DNA of 42,857 bases from Cyanobacteriota bacterium (GCA_025356295.1 JANXUJ010000043.1:1-42857); one strand, 5' to 3'. Positions 15,242 through 23,860 are shown, numbered from the stretch's first letter. Notes: a model not told the origin generated them from the letters alone. Numbers and translations are program-made.

Positions 15242-16825
15242 TTATCGGTTTAGCGCGATCGCATCTTTGAGACGCTGAATCACAAATGCTCTGTCCAAAT
15301 AAGAAAGCAAACTTCCCGCTTTGGGACCACGCTCTTTATTTAAAAACGTGAAATAAACTGCTGCAAAAGCGCTCTTTTGAGATATTTCAATTTGCTTGGA
15401 TGTGCTAAATAATAGCGTTTGCAGTTCTTCACCTTCCCAATTAATATCTGATTCGAGATTAGTCACTAACACCTCAAAGTAGTTGACTTGCTCTGTGGTA
15501 AGGGTGCTTGCTTTTTCAGGCATCGAGTCGAGATAGAGAACTAATTTTTCTTCTTCATCGGCGTAGTCCTGTAGCCATTTCTTGCCAACTCTGATGCGAT
15601 CGCGGACGACTAACCAGTCGCGATCGCTCAACGGATTCGCACTTCTCGCCACAATTTCTGCTTCGAGATCGAGGTGTGGGATTTGCAATAGTGAAATCAA
15701 CGTACTGAAGTCAAAAGGTTGATATCCTTCCACTTTTTCATCAGTATTCAATTGCGAATAAACCAAAGGCACTAAGTCTTCTTCAGCTTTTTCATCTTTA
15801 ACCATGTCAGCCTGATACTTCTCAATCAAAGTATCATAATCACGGAAGAGTCGCGTAATGGTCTCATAGTTGGGAGAGAAATTGATGACACTGCGAGGCT
15901 GAGTCCGCAACATCAAGAAGCGCAATAGCTCTGGGGGAAGCAGTGCAGCGATTTCTTTAGCGCTGGAACCAACTCCTTTAGAAGAACTCATCTTCGTTCC
16001 ATTGACTAAGATAAATTCGTAGGGTGCATGAGTGGGTGGATTCTTTTTGAGAACCTTACGACAAATGGAATTAGCAACATCGCGAGAGCCACCCTTTTGA
16101 GAATGGTCTTTACCCGCTAATTCAATTGATACGCCCACGACTTCCCACTTAGCGACCCATTCCACTTTCCACGGCAATTTACCATTGCCATCAAAGGGCG
16201 ACACCCAACCAGTATGACCGCAGCCTTTGACATATTCCATCGCATTTGGCTTGCAGGTGTAGAACACTTTACCGTCTTGGTAGTCAGTCACGACTGTAGT
16301 GGCGATTTTGCCGCAGTTTTCACAGATGGTCTGGAACGGATACCAATTTTCAGCGCGATCGGCTTTGCTAACTTCTTTATAAGCTTCGCGGACAAGATGA
16401 GCATTTTGCAAAAATAAATCAATATACTTATTCATCTTGCCTGAACGGTAGAGATCGCGCAGATAATAAATTTCAGGACGCACGCCTAGATGCTCGAATA
16501 CTTCTAGAAATTCGCCCATGAAGTATTTGGCATAGTCGGTAGCTGTGGCTTCGGGAGAGGGGACATTGCAGAGAGGTTGACCAAGATAGGGCGCAAATCT
16601 GGTCTGATCTAAATAATGCGGTACGGTATCGAGAGCGTCATAATCGTCAACGCCGTAAGTGAAGGTGACGGGTTTACCTGCATGTTTGAGGGCGCGATAA
16701 ATGGCATCGTGAATGACCACACCCCGCAATGAGCCGACATGTACGCGCCCAGATGGGGTTTTGGAGTCGTTGACAATAATGCGATCGCCGCTTGCATCTG
16801 CTGCAATTTTATCCGCCCAAAACAT
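15242..16825 (-). CDS. lysS: Class I lysyl-tRNA synthetase
   Basis: Charges tRNA-Lys with lysine. This is the class I (archaeal-type, LysK) enzyme: a Rossmann domain with HVGS (29-32, the HIGH equivalent), KMSSSKG (278-284), and an insert with Cys pairs (CENCGKIA, CKPNAMEYVKGC) typical of its zinc-like motif, followed by an alpha-helical anticodon domain. At 527 residues it fits the family. The start MFWADKIAAD at 16825 matches family N-termini better than the ATG at 16852. Most bacteria, and the well-studied cyanobacteria, use the unrelated class II LysRS, so this gene points to old horizontal transfer. It stands alone between trpE and the ferredoxin gene. Confidence 0.93.
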   Translation of the reverse strand: MFWADKIAADASGDRIIVNDSKTPSGRVHVGSLRGVVIHDAIYRALKHAGKPVTFTYGVDDYDALDTVPHYLDQTRFAPYLGQPLCNVPSPEATATDYAKYFMGEFLEVFEHLGVRPEIYYLRDLYRSGKMNKYIDLFLQNAHLVREAYKEVSKADRAENWYPFQTICENCGKIATTVVTDYQDGKVFYTCKPNAMEYVKGCGHTGWVSPFDGNGKLPWKVEWVAKWEVVGVSIELAGKDHSQKGGSRDVANSICRKVLKKNPPTHAPYEFILVNGTKMSSSKGVGSSAKEIAALLPPELLRFLMLRTQPRSVINFSPNYETITRLFRDYDTLIEKYQADMVKDEKAEEDLVPLVYSQLNTDEKVEGYQPFDFSTLISLLQIPHLDLEAEIVARSANPLSDRDWLVVRDRIRVGKKWLQDYADEEEKLVLYLDSMPEKASTLTTEQVNYFEVLVTNLESDINWEGEELQTLLFSTSKQIEISQKSAFAAVYFTFLNKERGPKAGSLLSYLDRAFVIQRLKDAIALNR

Positions 16826-16975
16826 AGTGGTAATTATCCGAATATCTTTCAAAAGTTAAAAAAATTAAGCTTAATGCATGAAATCGCTAGTAGGCTCTCT
16901 AGCCAGTGTAAACCAATCTAGAACATACAGCGCTTTGCGCTTACTTAAAACCTCTATAAGCGCTATACCTAGAGT

Positions 16976-17004
16976 AGATTGATTGCGCTTAGCGCAATCA
17001 ATCT
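16976..17004 (-). terminator. Hairpin terminator of the ferredoxin gene
   Basis: A 13-bp perfect stem (AGATTGATTGCGC / GCGCAATCAATCT) with loop TTA, 18 bp after the ferredoxin stop. Confidence 0.7.
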
Positions 17005-17022
17005 TAGGATTTTGTGGCTTTT

Positions 17023-17352
17023 TTATGAGCTATGCCCAAACCGAATCGCGTATACGTCTTTTTCTTTGTCTGTAAAAATCTCGACATCGGACTTGGGGTG
17101 CGAGACACATAGCAAAATGTAGCCCTTAGCATCTAGCTCTTCACCCATGCCACCAACACCCATGCCTTGTCCTTGATCGACTTCGCCGTTGACGATTTGG
17201 GCGGCACAAGTTGTGCATACGCCTGCATAGCAAGAGCATGGTAAGTCTAGTCCCTGCTCGATCGCGGCATCGAGGATTGATTGGTCTTCAGGAACAGACA
17301 CCGTAAAGGTTTGCCCTTGATGATGGAGTGTGGCAATAAAGGTTTGACTCAT
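17023..17352 (-). CDS. [2Fe-2S] plant-type ferredoxin
   Basis: A 109-residue soluble electron carrier. Cys41, Cys46, Cys49 (CYAGVCTTC) and Cys82 (GYILLCVSHP) are the four cluster ligands in plant-type spacing. A glycine/methionine-rich loop (QGQGMGVGGMGEEL) and a C-terminal tail KEKDVYAIRFGHSS extend beyond photosynthetic PetF, so this is likely one of the minor cyanobacterial ferredoxins (FdC-like) rather than the main photosystem I acceptor; the exact subgroup is not settled. It is divergent from nusB across a 67-bp gap. Confidence 0.92.
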   Translation of the reverse strand: MSQTFIATLHHQGQTFTVSVPEDQSILDAAIEQGLDLPCSCYAGVCTTCAAQIVNGEVDQGQGMGVGGMGEELDAKGYILLCVSHPKSDVEIFTDKEKDVYAIRFGHSS

Positions 17353-17419
17353 TTTTATAGGTGTTTAGTGCGTAGGGAGAATGATACGATGGTCTACTGG
17401 CTTAATTTTATCTCTTCAT

Positions 17420-18058
17420 ATGCAACCCCGTCACATTGCTCGCGAACTCGCACTTTTTAGTATCAATCAATTGCCTAGCCAACCACAAAAGCTAGAGTCT
17501 AAGACTTTAGATGACATTGTGACGGCTGTTGTGCGATCACTGCATGATGAAACTAAAGAATTATTGCAAACTGCCAGCGCTGAGCTACAACGTAGCCAAG
17601 AGCGCGTAATGGCGAGCGAAACCCGTACTGGAGATATTCGTCAAGATATCAAAGCTGTAGAGGGCATGGTGCGCGAAGCGATCGAGCTAACTAAAAATGC
17701 GATTAATCATGTTGGCTCGGCACTAGAGTTTCCCGTTACATTGGTGCTGTCTCAGCGTACAGAAGTGCGTAACTATGCGATCGACATTCTCAAAATGGTC
17801 AATGAAAAGCGATCGCTAATCGATGAAATGATCAGCAGTGCTTTGGTTAATTGGCAAATTGATCGCCTTGCTCAAGTTGACAAAGATATTTTGCGGATTG
17901 CCACCGCCGAAATGATGTTTATGAATGTGGCAAGCAAGATCGCGATCGATGAAGCTGTTGAACTTGCCAAACGTTATAGCAGCGAAGATGGCTATCGATT
18001 TATTAATGGTGTTTTGCGCCGTATTGACGATCAAATCAAAGAGTCTCGCAAAGCATAA
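17420..18058 (+). CDS. nusB: Transcription antitermination factor NusB
   Basis: NusB binds boxA RNA with NusE (S10) in rRNA antitermination. The 212-residue protein keeps the family N-terminus (RHIARELALFSINQLP) and C-terminal core (FPVTLVLSQ..., LALVNWQIDRLAQVDKDILRIATAEMM and AIDEAVELAKRYSSEDGYRFINGVL). Between them lies a charged insertion of about 60 residues not found in the 140-residue E. coli protein but usual in cyanobacteria. The start is set at the ATG at 17420, which puts MQPRHIARELA at the N-terminus; the frame opens at 17381. No Shine-Dalgarno is evident. Confidence 0.93.
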   Translation: MQPRHIARELALFSINQLPSQPQKLESKTLDDIVTAVVRSLHDETKELLQTASAELQRSQERVMASETRTGDIRQDIKAVEGMVREAIELTKNAINHVGSALEFPVTLVLSQRTEVRNYAIDILKMVNEKRSLIDEMISSALVNWQIDRLAQVDKDILRIATAEMMFMNVASKIAIDEAVELAKRYSSEDGYRFINGVLRRIDDQIKESRKA

Positions 18059-18062
18059 AAAA

Positions 18063-18081
18063 GGTGGCGCTTTGCGCCATC
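18063..18081 (+). terminator. Short hairpin after nusB
   Basis: An 8-bp stem GGTGGCGC / GCGCCATC (one G-T pair) with loop TTT, just after the nusB stop and before the convergent cupin gene. Confidence 0.55.
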
Positions 18082-18094
18082 TCTTGTATGGGTT

Positions 18095-18571
18095 TTACAG
18101 GAAAACATCATCTAAAGATGTGCGGACAAAAAACATACAACCTGCCATAGCTGTGGGAGCGTGGAGAGAACCAGCCACCGAATGCAGATAGTCTCCTGCT
18201 CTATAAATAATTCCATTCTCAATTAATTCACCCTCAATCATCAAGATTTCTTCGCCGATCTCATGACGGTGCAACGAATACTCCACAGTTACCTCCGCCC
18301 GAACTAAAGCTGATAACTCTCTTTTGGGGCGATCAATCTTTAAAATCGCCATCTGCAAACCTTTGACAGGATGCGGCTTCCATTTGAGGTCAGCCCCCAA
18401 TTTAACAAATTCTAAAACTTCTGCTTCTTGTCTAATACGATTGAACAGTCTCTGTTTAAGATTCGTAGAAACTCCCAAAGAAGTTTCTGCATAAGCGATC
18501 GCTGTCAATGCTAATTTTTCCTTGCTTTCTTCTTGATTAATGTTTTCTTGATTGAACTCTTCTTGTTTCAT
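18095..18571 (-). CDS. ChrR-like cupin, putative anti-sigma factor
   Basis: A 158-residue protein with a ChrR-type cupin (PF12973). His101, His103, Glu107 (HRHEIGEE) and His137 (SLHAP) match in spacing the four ligands of the ChrR cupin metal site. The first 50 residues are a short acidic and helical segment that could be a reduced sigma-binding domain; the Zn-binding HxxxCxxC of canonical ChrR is absent. In Rhodobacter, ChrR holds sigma-E inactive until singlet oxygen appears. Its place 53 bp after an ECF sigma gene on the same strand supports that role, but without the N-terminal zinc motif the binding mode must differ. Confidence 0.8.
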   Translation of the reverse strand: MKQEEFNQENINQEESKEKLALTAIAYAETSLGVSTNLKQRLFNRIRQEAEVLEFVKLGADLKWKPHPVKGLQMAILKIDRPKRELSALVRAEVTVEYSLHRHEIGEEILMIEGELIENGIIYRAGDYLHSVAGSLHAPTAMAGCMFFVRTSLDDVFL

Positions 18572-18624
18572 GCAGTTTAAATCCTAATTTATTATCATGA
18601 TTTACTATTTATTTGTGATATTCC

Positions 18625-19227
18625 TTAAAAATCGCCCCACTCAGCGCCGATCGCTTCGCGTAATTTTTTTAATCCCAGCCTTATCCGCGTTTTGATCGTA
18701 CCAAGTGAAATTCCTGTTTCCGCAGCGATTTGGCTATGGCTTAATCCCTTGAAATATGCAAGTTCAAGGACAAGACGTTGATCAGCAGGAAGCTGATCTA
18801 AACAAGCCTTAACATAAATACTTCGCTCTTGGATTAGCACATCTTTTTCAGGACTATCAGAATGCGATCGCATGATTAGCGCATCCTTAGAAGCAGTTAT
18901 CGCTTTGCCAGCCCTTGCTTGACTGCGTAAGCGATCTAAAGCGCGGCTGCGGGTAATCATAAACAGCCAAGTATCTACACGACCCTTTTGAGACTGGTAG
19001 TTTTTGGCTATTCTCCACACTTGAGTAAATACGTCTAAGACTATCTCTTCGGATTCTTCTGGAGAATTAAGAATTCGATAAGCGATCGTATAAATGATTT
19101 TGGCATAGCGATCGTAAAGCAGTGATAAAGCCGATTGGTCTTGGCTCGCAATTCGGCTAATGAGCAAAATTTCCTCCAGCCTACCTTCATAGTCAATTTT
19201 AAGAAATTTGCGATCGCATGAATCCAA
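18625..19227 (-). CDS. ECF-type RNA polymerase sigma factor (RpoE-like)
   Basis: A 200-residue group 4 sigma factor. Region 2 spans LLYDRYAKIIYTIAYRILNSPEESEEIVLDVF...VDTWLFMITRSRALDRLRS (residues about 38-102), and region 4 spans LPADQRLVLELAYFKGLSHSQIAAETGISLGTIKTRI (about 145-180). The start is TTG at 19227, supported by a strong AGAGGA site 7 nt upstream, and no ATG is available. It precedes the ChrR-like cupin gene and is divergent from a Tat ferritin-like gene, 98 bp apart, so autoregulation and control of that gene are likely inferences. Confidence 0.92.
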   Translation of the reverse strand: MDSCDRKFLKIDYEGRLEEILLISRIASQDQSALSLLYDRYAKIIYTIAYRILNSPEESEEIVLDVFTQVWRIAKNYQSQKGRVDTWLFMITRSRALDRLRSQARAGKAITASKDALIMRSHSDSPEKDVLIQERSIYVKACLDQLPADQRLVLELAYFKGLSHSQIAAETGISLGTIKTRIRLGLKKLREAIGAEWGDF

Positions 19228-19253
19228 TGCTAAATCCTCTCCGTATTCTTAAC

Positions 19254-19285
19254 TAAATCAGCAGGAATCAGTGTTTGCTGATTTA
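19254..19285. promoter_or_regulatory. Inverted repeat in the sigma/ferritin-like divergent promoter region
   Basis: TAAATCAGCA and TGCTGATTTA form a perfect 10-bp inverted repeat with a 12-nt spacer, between the ECF sigma gene and the divergent ferritin-like gene. It is a candidate operator; no downstream U-run suggests a terminator. Confidence 0.5.
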
Positions 19286-19325
19286 ACGCAATTGAATCTC
19301 AACTATATATCATCAGAATAAAACC

Positions 19326-19973
19326 ATGTCTAGACCAGAGAAATTTTCAGGGGCAGCTTCGCGTCGACAATTAATGAAAGCAGGCTTTTTTGGGGCGATC
19401 GGTGTCGCTAGTGCCGCAGCAGTTCCAGCCGTAATTGCAATGCCCAAGAAAAATTATGTTATCAACGACATCAAGGTTCTTAACAATGCTTTGTTTTACG
19501 AGCATCAAGCAATTTGGGCTTATGGGTTTGCAGCAGGTAAGCTCACTGATAGCAATGTCGGTAAAGCAGTTTTGTCAATTGCTTTGGCAAATCAATCTGA
19601 TCACAAAGCGCACCGTGACTTGCTTTCTAGCGCAATTAAGCAGCTTGGTGGTATGCCTGTGGAAGCAAAAACTGAATATCTGTCAACCGTCAAGCCCTAC
19701 ATCGAAAGGAAAGAAGGTAATGTTGACTCTGACGTAAATATTGCTAAGCTTGCCCTTGCTTTGGAAGTAGATGCCGCGATCGCATATGGTCGTGAAGTTG
19801 CCGACCTCAGAAGTCCTGACCTAATTACCGTAGGCGCAGGCATTGGTTTAGCTGAAGCTTGTCATGCAACGGTAATTCGTGCAGCATTCCAATCTTTGGG
19901 CGTTGCTCTCAAAGTTGTTCCTGCACCTTTTGTCAATGCTGATAGTCGTAATGCTTGGATTATCAAAGTCTAA
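19326..19973 (+). CDS. Tat-exported ferritin-like protein next to ECF sigma factor
   Basis: A 215-residue protein with a twin-arginine signal (ASRRQLMKAGFFGAIGVASAAA) and a ferritin-like helical domain. The helices carry NALFYEHQAIWAYGFA, SDHKAHRDLLSSAIKQLGG, KLALALEVDAAIAYGREV and GLAEACHATVIRAAF, offering Glu and His residues for a di-metal site. It is less close to the other two ferritin-like proteins here than they are to each other, and resembles the DUF4439-type. Being divergent from the sigma/ChrR-like pair, it is the best candidate target of that sigma factor, perhaps in oxidative defence. Confidence 0.8.
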   Translation: MSRPEKFSGAASRRQLMKAGFFGAIGVASAAAVPAVIAMPKKNYVINDIKVLNNALFYEHQAIWAYGFAAGKLTDSNVGKAVLSIALANQSDHKAHRDLLSSAIKQLGGMPVEAKTEYLSTVKPYIERKEGNVDSDVNIAKLALALEVDAAIAYGREVADLRSPDLITVGAGIGLAEACHATVIRAAFQSLGVALKVVPAPFVNADSRNAWIIKV

Positions 19974-20009
19974 ACAGAGATCAATTAACACTTAAAATCT
20001 TTATCTTCT

Positions 20010-20040
20010 TGCACCCCTTCTCTTACTGAGGAGGGGTGCA
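20010..20040 (+). terminator. Hairpin after the ferritin-like gene
   Basis: A 13-bp stem (TGCACCCCTTCTC / GAGGAGGGGTGCA, one G-T pair) with loop TTACT, 37 bp after the stop. Confidence 0.65.
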
Positions 20041-20124
20041 GATGTCTGTTATCTATCAATTTATGCACAGCCGTTTTTGGTGATAACAATATCTTTTAAT
20101 CTAGCAATTCTTCTAGACTCAATA

Positions 20125-20327
20125 GGACTTACGCAAGAGACATAGGAATAGAAGGATGCTTGAGTTGAGTCCGCAAATAATCAGATAAAAGGCTAATTGG
20201 TGATTGTGTAGTTTATCTGACTACTTAGCAGGTACTGACAGTAGTCTAGGGTAGTAAACTTTTTTGACATTGCTTTTGCTCAAACTTTCCCTCCTTTTTA
20301 CATCACTTTTTCCTTTTGCGTAAGTCC
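20125..20327. mobile_element. 203-bp MITE with GGACTTACGCAA inverted ends and TA duplication
   Basis: Perfect 12-bp terminal inverted repeats GGACTTACGCAA (20125-20136) and TTGCGTAAGTCC (20316-20327) are flanked on both sides by TA (20123-20124 and 20328-20329), the target duplication of IS630/Tc1-mariner-type elements. The interior has no ORF long enough for a transposase, so it is a non-autonomous MITE or a deletion derivative. It lies in the 515-base gap between the ferritin-like gene and the channel-fusion gene; the rest of that gap shows only the hairpin at 20010 and the leader of the next gene. Confidence 0.8.
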
Positions 20328-20488
20328 TAATCTATTTAATACATATCTACAATTAAAACTATTCATTTTACAAATAGATAAGCTTAATAGAATAATCAGT
20401 AATGTTGCATGGAATAAAGGTTTTAGAAAATTCCTTAAAGAATTCTATCTGTAATTTTACAATTTTTGGCTGTGAGGAATGTGGTTTG

Positions 20489-22750
20489 ATGAGTAACAAA
20501 GTTACGAAGTTTTTGTCGATCGCTTTGATCACGATATTGATTGTCACATCGTTAGGTGGACTATATCCGCAAAGTTTGCGGGCAAGTGGTAGCACAATCA
20601 CGATCGCTGTTGCTGCACCTCTAAGTGGTGATGGAGCCTCTGGTGGTCAGGAAATCGTCGATAGTATCCAGCTATATATCGATGTAGCCAATCGTGAGGG
20701 TGGTGCTACGGGTCGTCAATTTAAACTAAATGCAGTTGATGACAAAGGTACTGCGGAAGGTGCAACTCAAGCTGCTACCGAAATTGCTAAAAGTGATGCT
20801 CTTGTAGTTTTAGGGCATCGATCGTCTGATACATCGATTGCCGCAGCTGATATTTATCAAGAGAAACACTTGTCAGCGATTACGGGAACCGCTAATAACC
20901 CCAAAGTTACCGCCGATCACCCGTATTATTTTCGGATGGTATATACCAATCCAGTACTTGCCAATACTCTGTCAATCTATGCACAGCAAGTATTACAGTT
21001 CAAGACTGCGAGCGTAATTTATGACAAGGCAAGTAAAAATGAAGAGACTCAATCTCAAGTAATTAAGGCTGCTTTTGAAGCTAATGCGGGTGGCAAGATT
21101 CAAAAAACTTGGGCGATCGACTCTGATCCCAATAATCGCAAAGCATCAATCCAGCAGATTGTTAATGAAATTGCTGCCGAGCCTGAAGCGGGGATTTTAT
21201 TTCTAACTCTAACCAAAGAAGATGTCGCCGCAGATTTCTTAGTTGCGCTTAAACAGAAGGGTTTAAAAAACAGCATTCTCGGTGATCAAGCTTTAGCTAG
21301 AGAATCTTTCGCAAAAAGTTTTGAGAAATATGATGAAGAAAAGAAAAAATCTGGTTTCTTTACGGATGGAATGTATGTAGCTTCGCCAATTCTATTTGAT
21401 AGTGCAGGCGCTGATGCTCAAGATTTTCTTGTTACTTATCAGAAAGCTTATAACAAGACTCCTTCATATGTAGGAGCCAAGTTTTATGAAACCGCGATCG
21501 CGGCTGTCGATGCGATTCGTAAAGCTGATCCAAAACTAACTACGACCAGCTTAGAAAGTGATCGCGATCAAGTAAAAGAAGCTCTTACTGCTCTTAATAA
21601 TCGTAAAGTAGGGCTGAAAGGCTTAACTGGCTTGCTCTATTTTAATGGCGATCGTAACAGTGATCAGCCTGTGCGTGTGGCTCAGTTCCAAAGTTATAAA
21701 CTGATCTCCGCAGCATCACAATTTACGCCGATTGTCAATCCTGAGCGCCTGAATCTACCAAAAGAAGTTCAAGCAGGAAATATCGTCCAATCAGGAGAAA
21801 AATATTTCTGGCGACAACGTGTCGTCTATACAGGACTGGATATTAACAAGCTGAATCGGATTGATAAAGCGACTTTTACCGCCGACTTTTATGTGTGGTT
21901 CCGCTATAACGGTGGTGATGAACCAACTGAGATTCAATTCCCTGATGCCGCTAGCAACAGCGTAAATCCGACTGCGCCAGTATATGATGCCAAATCACCG
22001 ATCAAGTCACAGATCGTTAATGGTCTAAACTATCGCCTCTATCGTGTTCGCGGTGAGTTCCGCAATGCTTTTGATTATCGCGATTATCCTTTCGATTCGC
22101 AAAAACTAATTTTGCGGTTTGACAATCCCAATCTCTCTACAGAGCGTTTAGTTTACGCGATCGATACAGTTGGCTTGAAACTACCCAGACCTGAAGCAGC
22201 GGAACGTAAACCATTTTTAGGTTTACAACTTTGGAATTTCAAGGATATAACTTACTTCCAAGACTCATCGCGCAATGCTTCGACACAAGGCGATCCTGAG
22301 CTATTTAAATCAAATGCTCAAGTTGAATATCCTGGTCTGAGCGTACGGATGAATTTCCAACGCAAATCCTTAGTATTCTTATCGAAGAATCTATTCCCTC
22401 TACTTGTGCTTGCTGTACTAACTTATTTCTGTCTGTTCTTGCCTTTAAATATGTTTGTACCGCGCACGATGGCTCCTGCTTCAGCCCTATTGTCAGGGAT
22501 TGTGCTATTGCTATCGTTTAATAATCAATTGCCAGAAATTGGTTATTCTGTCGCCTTAGAATATATCTTTTATGTTTACTTCTCTCTATGTTTGATTCCC
22601 ATCTTAGAGACAGTAGTTAGCGCAAAGCTAGACAAAGATGGTCATAAAGGAACATTACGCACCGTGCAGCTTACATCACGGATTGTGTATCCCGTCATTA
22701 TGTTTGCTACGATCGCTATTTATTTAATCAGCTACGGTAGTCGTCTATAA
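20489..22750 (+). CDS. Periplasmic-binding-domain / pentameric ligand-gated ion channel fusion
   Basis: A 753-residue protein in two modules. After a signal peptide (about 1-33, ending SLRASG), residues about 36-415 are a type I periplasmic-binding domain of the LivJ/amide-binding class (ITIAVAAPLSGDGASGGQEI, DDKGTAEGATQAATEIAKS, VGAKFYETAIAAVDAI). Residues about 430-630 form a Cys-loop-less pLGIC extracellular domain (TADFYVWFRYNG, YRVRGEFRNAFDYRDYPFD near 520-536), followed by four membrane helices: M1 with LFPLL (about 630), M2 (664-684), then NNQLPEIGY, M3 and M4. Proline positions in M1 and the M2-M3 loop match GLIC-type channels. The start at 20489 has a GAGGA site; the frame opens at 20402. 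Likely a plasma-membrane channel gated through an amino-acid-like solute. Confidence 0.87.
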   Translation: MSNKVTKFLSIALITILIVTSLGGLYPQSLRASGSTITIAVAAPLSGDGASGGQEIVDSIQLYIDVANREGGATGRQFKLNAVDDKGTAEGATQAATEIAKSDALVVLGHRSSDTSIAAADIYQEKHLSAITGTANNPKVTADHPYYFRMVYTNPVLANTLSIYAQQVLQFKTASVIYDKASKNEETQSQVIKAAFEANAGGKIQKTWAIDSDPNNRKASIQQIVNEIAAEPEAGILFLTLTKEDVAADFLVALKQKGLKNSILGDQALARESFAKSFEKYDEEKKKSGFFTDGMYVASPILFDSAGADAQDFLVTYQKAYNKTPSYVGAKFYETAIAAVDAIRKADPKLTTTSLESDRDQVKEALTALNNRKVGLKGLTGLLYFNGDRNSDQPVRVAQFQSYKLISAASQFTPIVNPERLNLPKEVQAGNIVQSGEKYFWRQRVVYTGLDINKLNRIDKATFTADFYVWFRYNGGDEPTEIQFPDAASNSVNPTAPVYDAKSPIKSQIVNGLNYRLYRVRGEFRNAFDYRDYPFDSQKLILRFDNPNLSTERLVYAIDTVGLKLPRPEAAERKPFLGLQLWNFKDITYFQDSSRNASTQGDPELFKSNAQVEYPGLSVRMNFQRKSLVFLSKNLFPLLVLAVLTYFCLFLPLNMFVPRTMAPASALLSGIVLLLSFNNQLPEIGYSVALEYIFYVYFSLCLIPILETVVSAKLDKDGHKGTLRTVQLTSRIVYPVIMFATIAIYLISYGSRL

Positions 22751-22766
22751 TCATCATCAACTAAAA

Positions 22767-22806
22767 GTAAGGACGCAACCGAAGATTGCGTCCTTACCAT
22801 TTTTTT
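22767..22806 (+). terminator. Terminator within the channel-gene cluster
   Basis: A 12-bp perfect stem (GTAAGGACGCAA / TTGCGTCCTTAC), 7-nt loop, then CA and seven T's. It separates the fusion-channel gene from the two short channel-like genes, so the latter need read-through or their own promoter. Confidence 0.88.
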
Positions 22807-22822
22807 AAATGGAGTTTAAGCT

Positions 22823-23860
22823 TTGGTGAGTATTAGGAGGCTATTAGTTAGCCTCATACTAACGATCATAATGTGGTCATCTGTTGGAGTGCCTCAGGTT
22901 TTAGCAGAGACAACTCCAGCACCGCAAACTTGTAGTGTGGGGGTTTATGTCGCCTCACTGCGTAACTTGAATTTAGCTGACAAAAAATTTAGCACAGACT
23001 TCTATGTGTGGAGCGTTTGCCCATCGAAGGAGTTACAACCTCTAAGAAGTATTAAAGTTCTTAATATTCAAGACTATAAGAATTTTAAATCGGCTTATAA
23101 TTTGACACTAGAGCGGAAAGATTTATCAAAATTATTTTATCCAAAAGAAAATGTTTATTGGTCTGGGAAGAAGATTCGCGCAACTTTGTCTCAAAGTTTG
23201 AATGTTAGTAACTTCCCCTTCGATCGCCATACATTAACAATCGCCTTTGAAGAAACCATCAAAAATTCTTCGCAATTTGTTTACACAACTGACTATAAAA
23301 ATTCAGGATACCAACCAGATATTGATTTGGATGGATGGAAAATTACTAGCTTTAAGATTACTGAACAAAAGTTCCCCTATGCAACCACTTTTGGCAATCC
23401 CGATCCAGATTCAGTACAAAATAGTTCTACTCGGATGGTGGTTTCTATTGCGATCAAACGGACTAAGATTTTTAGCTTTTTTAAGCTTGCCATTGGCGTT
23501 TATATTGCCTTTGCCGTTGCCATACTGTCTTTTTTCTATGACTCTAATGAAACCAGTCTAGCGGGTTCTCGGCTTGCCATCAGCGTTGGTGCATTGTTTG
23601 CGACTTTGCTAAATATGCGATCGCAAGAATCAGTATTAGGGCGCACGGATGACTTAACCCTAGTCGATCAGATTCATATTGCGACTATTCTCTATATTCT
23701 ATTTACGGGCATAGTATCAGTTTACTCACGACTAAATGTTGAAGACGGTAAAAAAAAGTTTGCCATGTGGCTCGATCGCCAAGTTTTCTTTAAGCTCTTT
23801 ACGATCTCATTTGTTATGTTTAATGTGATTGCGATCGCCTACGCTATCATCGTTGGCTAA
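22823..23860 (+). CDS. Short pLGIC-like membrane protein, copy 1
   Basis: A 345-residue protein. The start is TTG at 22823 with a GGAG site 8 nt upstream (GTG at 22826 is the alternative). A signal peptide (cleavage after VLA, residue 28) is followed by a pLGIC-type ligand-binding domain: CSVGVYVASLRNLNLADKKF, then FPFDRHTLTI near residue 132 (the YPFD signature) and LDGWKITSF as in GLIC. Cys37 and Cys66 probably form a disulphide at the top of the domain. Four membrane helices follow, with the M2-M3 joint LGRTDDLTLVDQIHI resembling ELIC's TVIDQ. The M1 proline is missing. It pairs with a near-identical-length paralogue downstream; the ligand is unknown. Confidence 0.85.
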   Translation: MVSIRRLLVSLILTIIMWSSVGVPQVLAETTPAPQTCSVGVYVASLRNLNLADKKFSTDFYVWSVCPSKELQPLRSIKVLNIQDYKNFKSAYNLTLERKDLSKLFYPKENVYWSGKKIRATLSQSLNVSNFPFDRHTLTIAFEETIKNSSQFVYTTDYKNSGYQPDIDLDGWKITSFKITEQKFPYATTFGNPDPDSVQNSSTRMVVSIAIKRTKIFSFFKLAIGVYIAFAVAILSFFYDSNETSLAGSRLAISVGALFATLLNMRSQESVLGRTDDLTLVDQIHIATILYILFTGIVSVYSRLNVEDGKKKFAMWLDRQVFFKLFTISFVMFNVIAIAYAIIVG

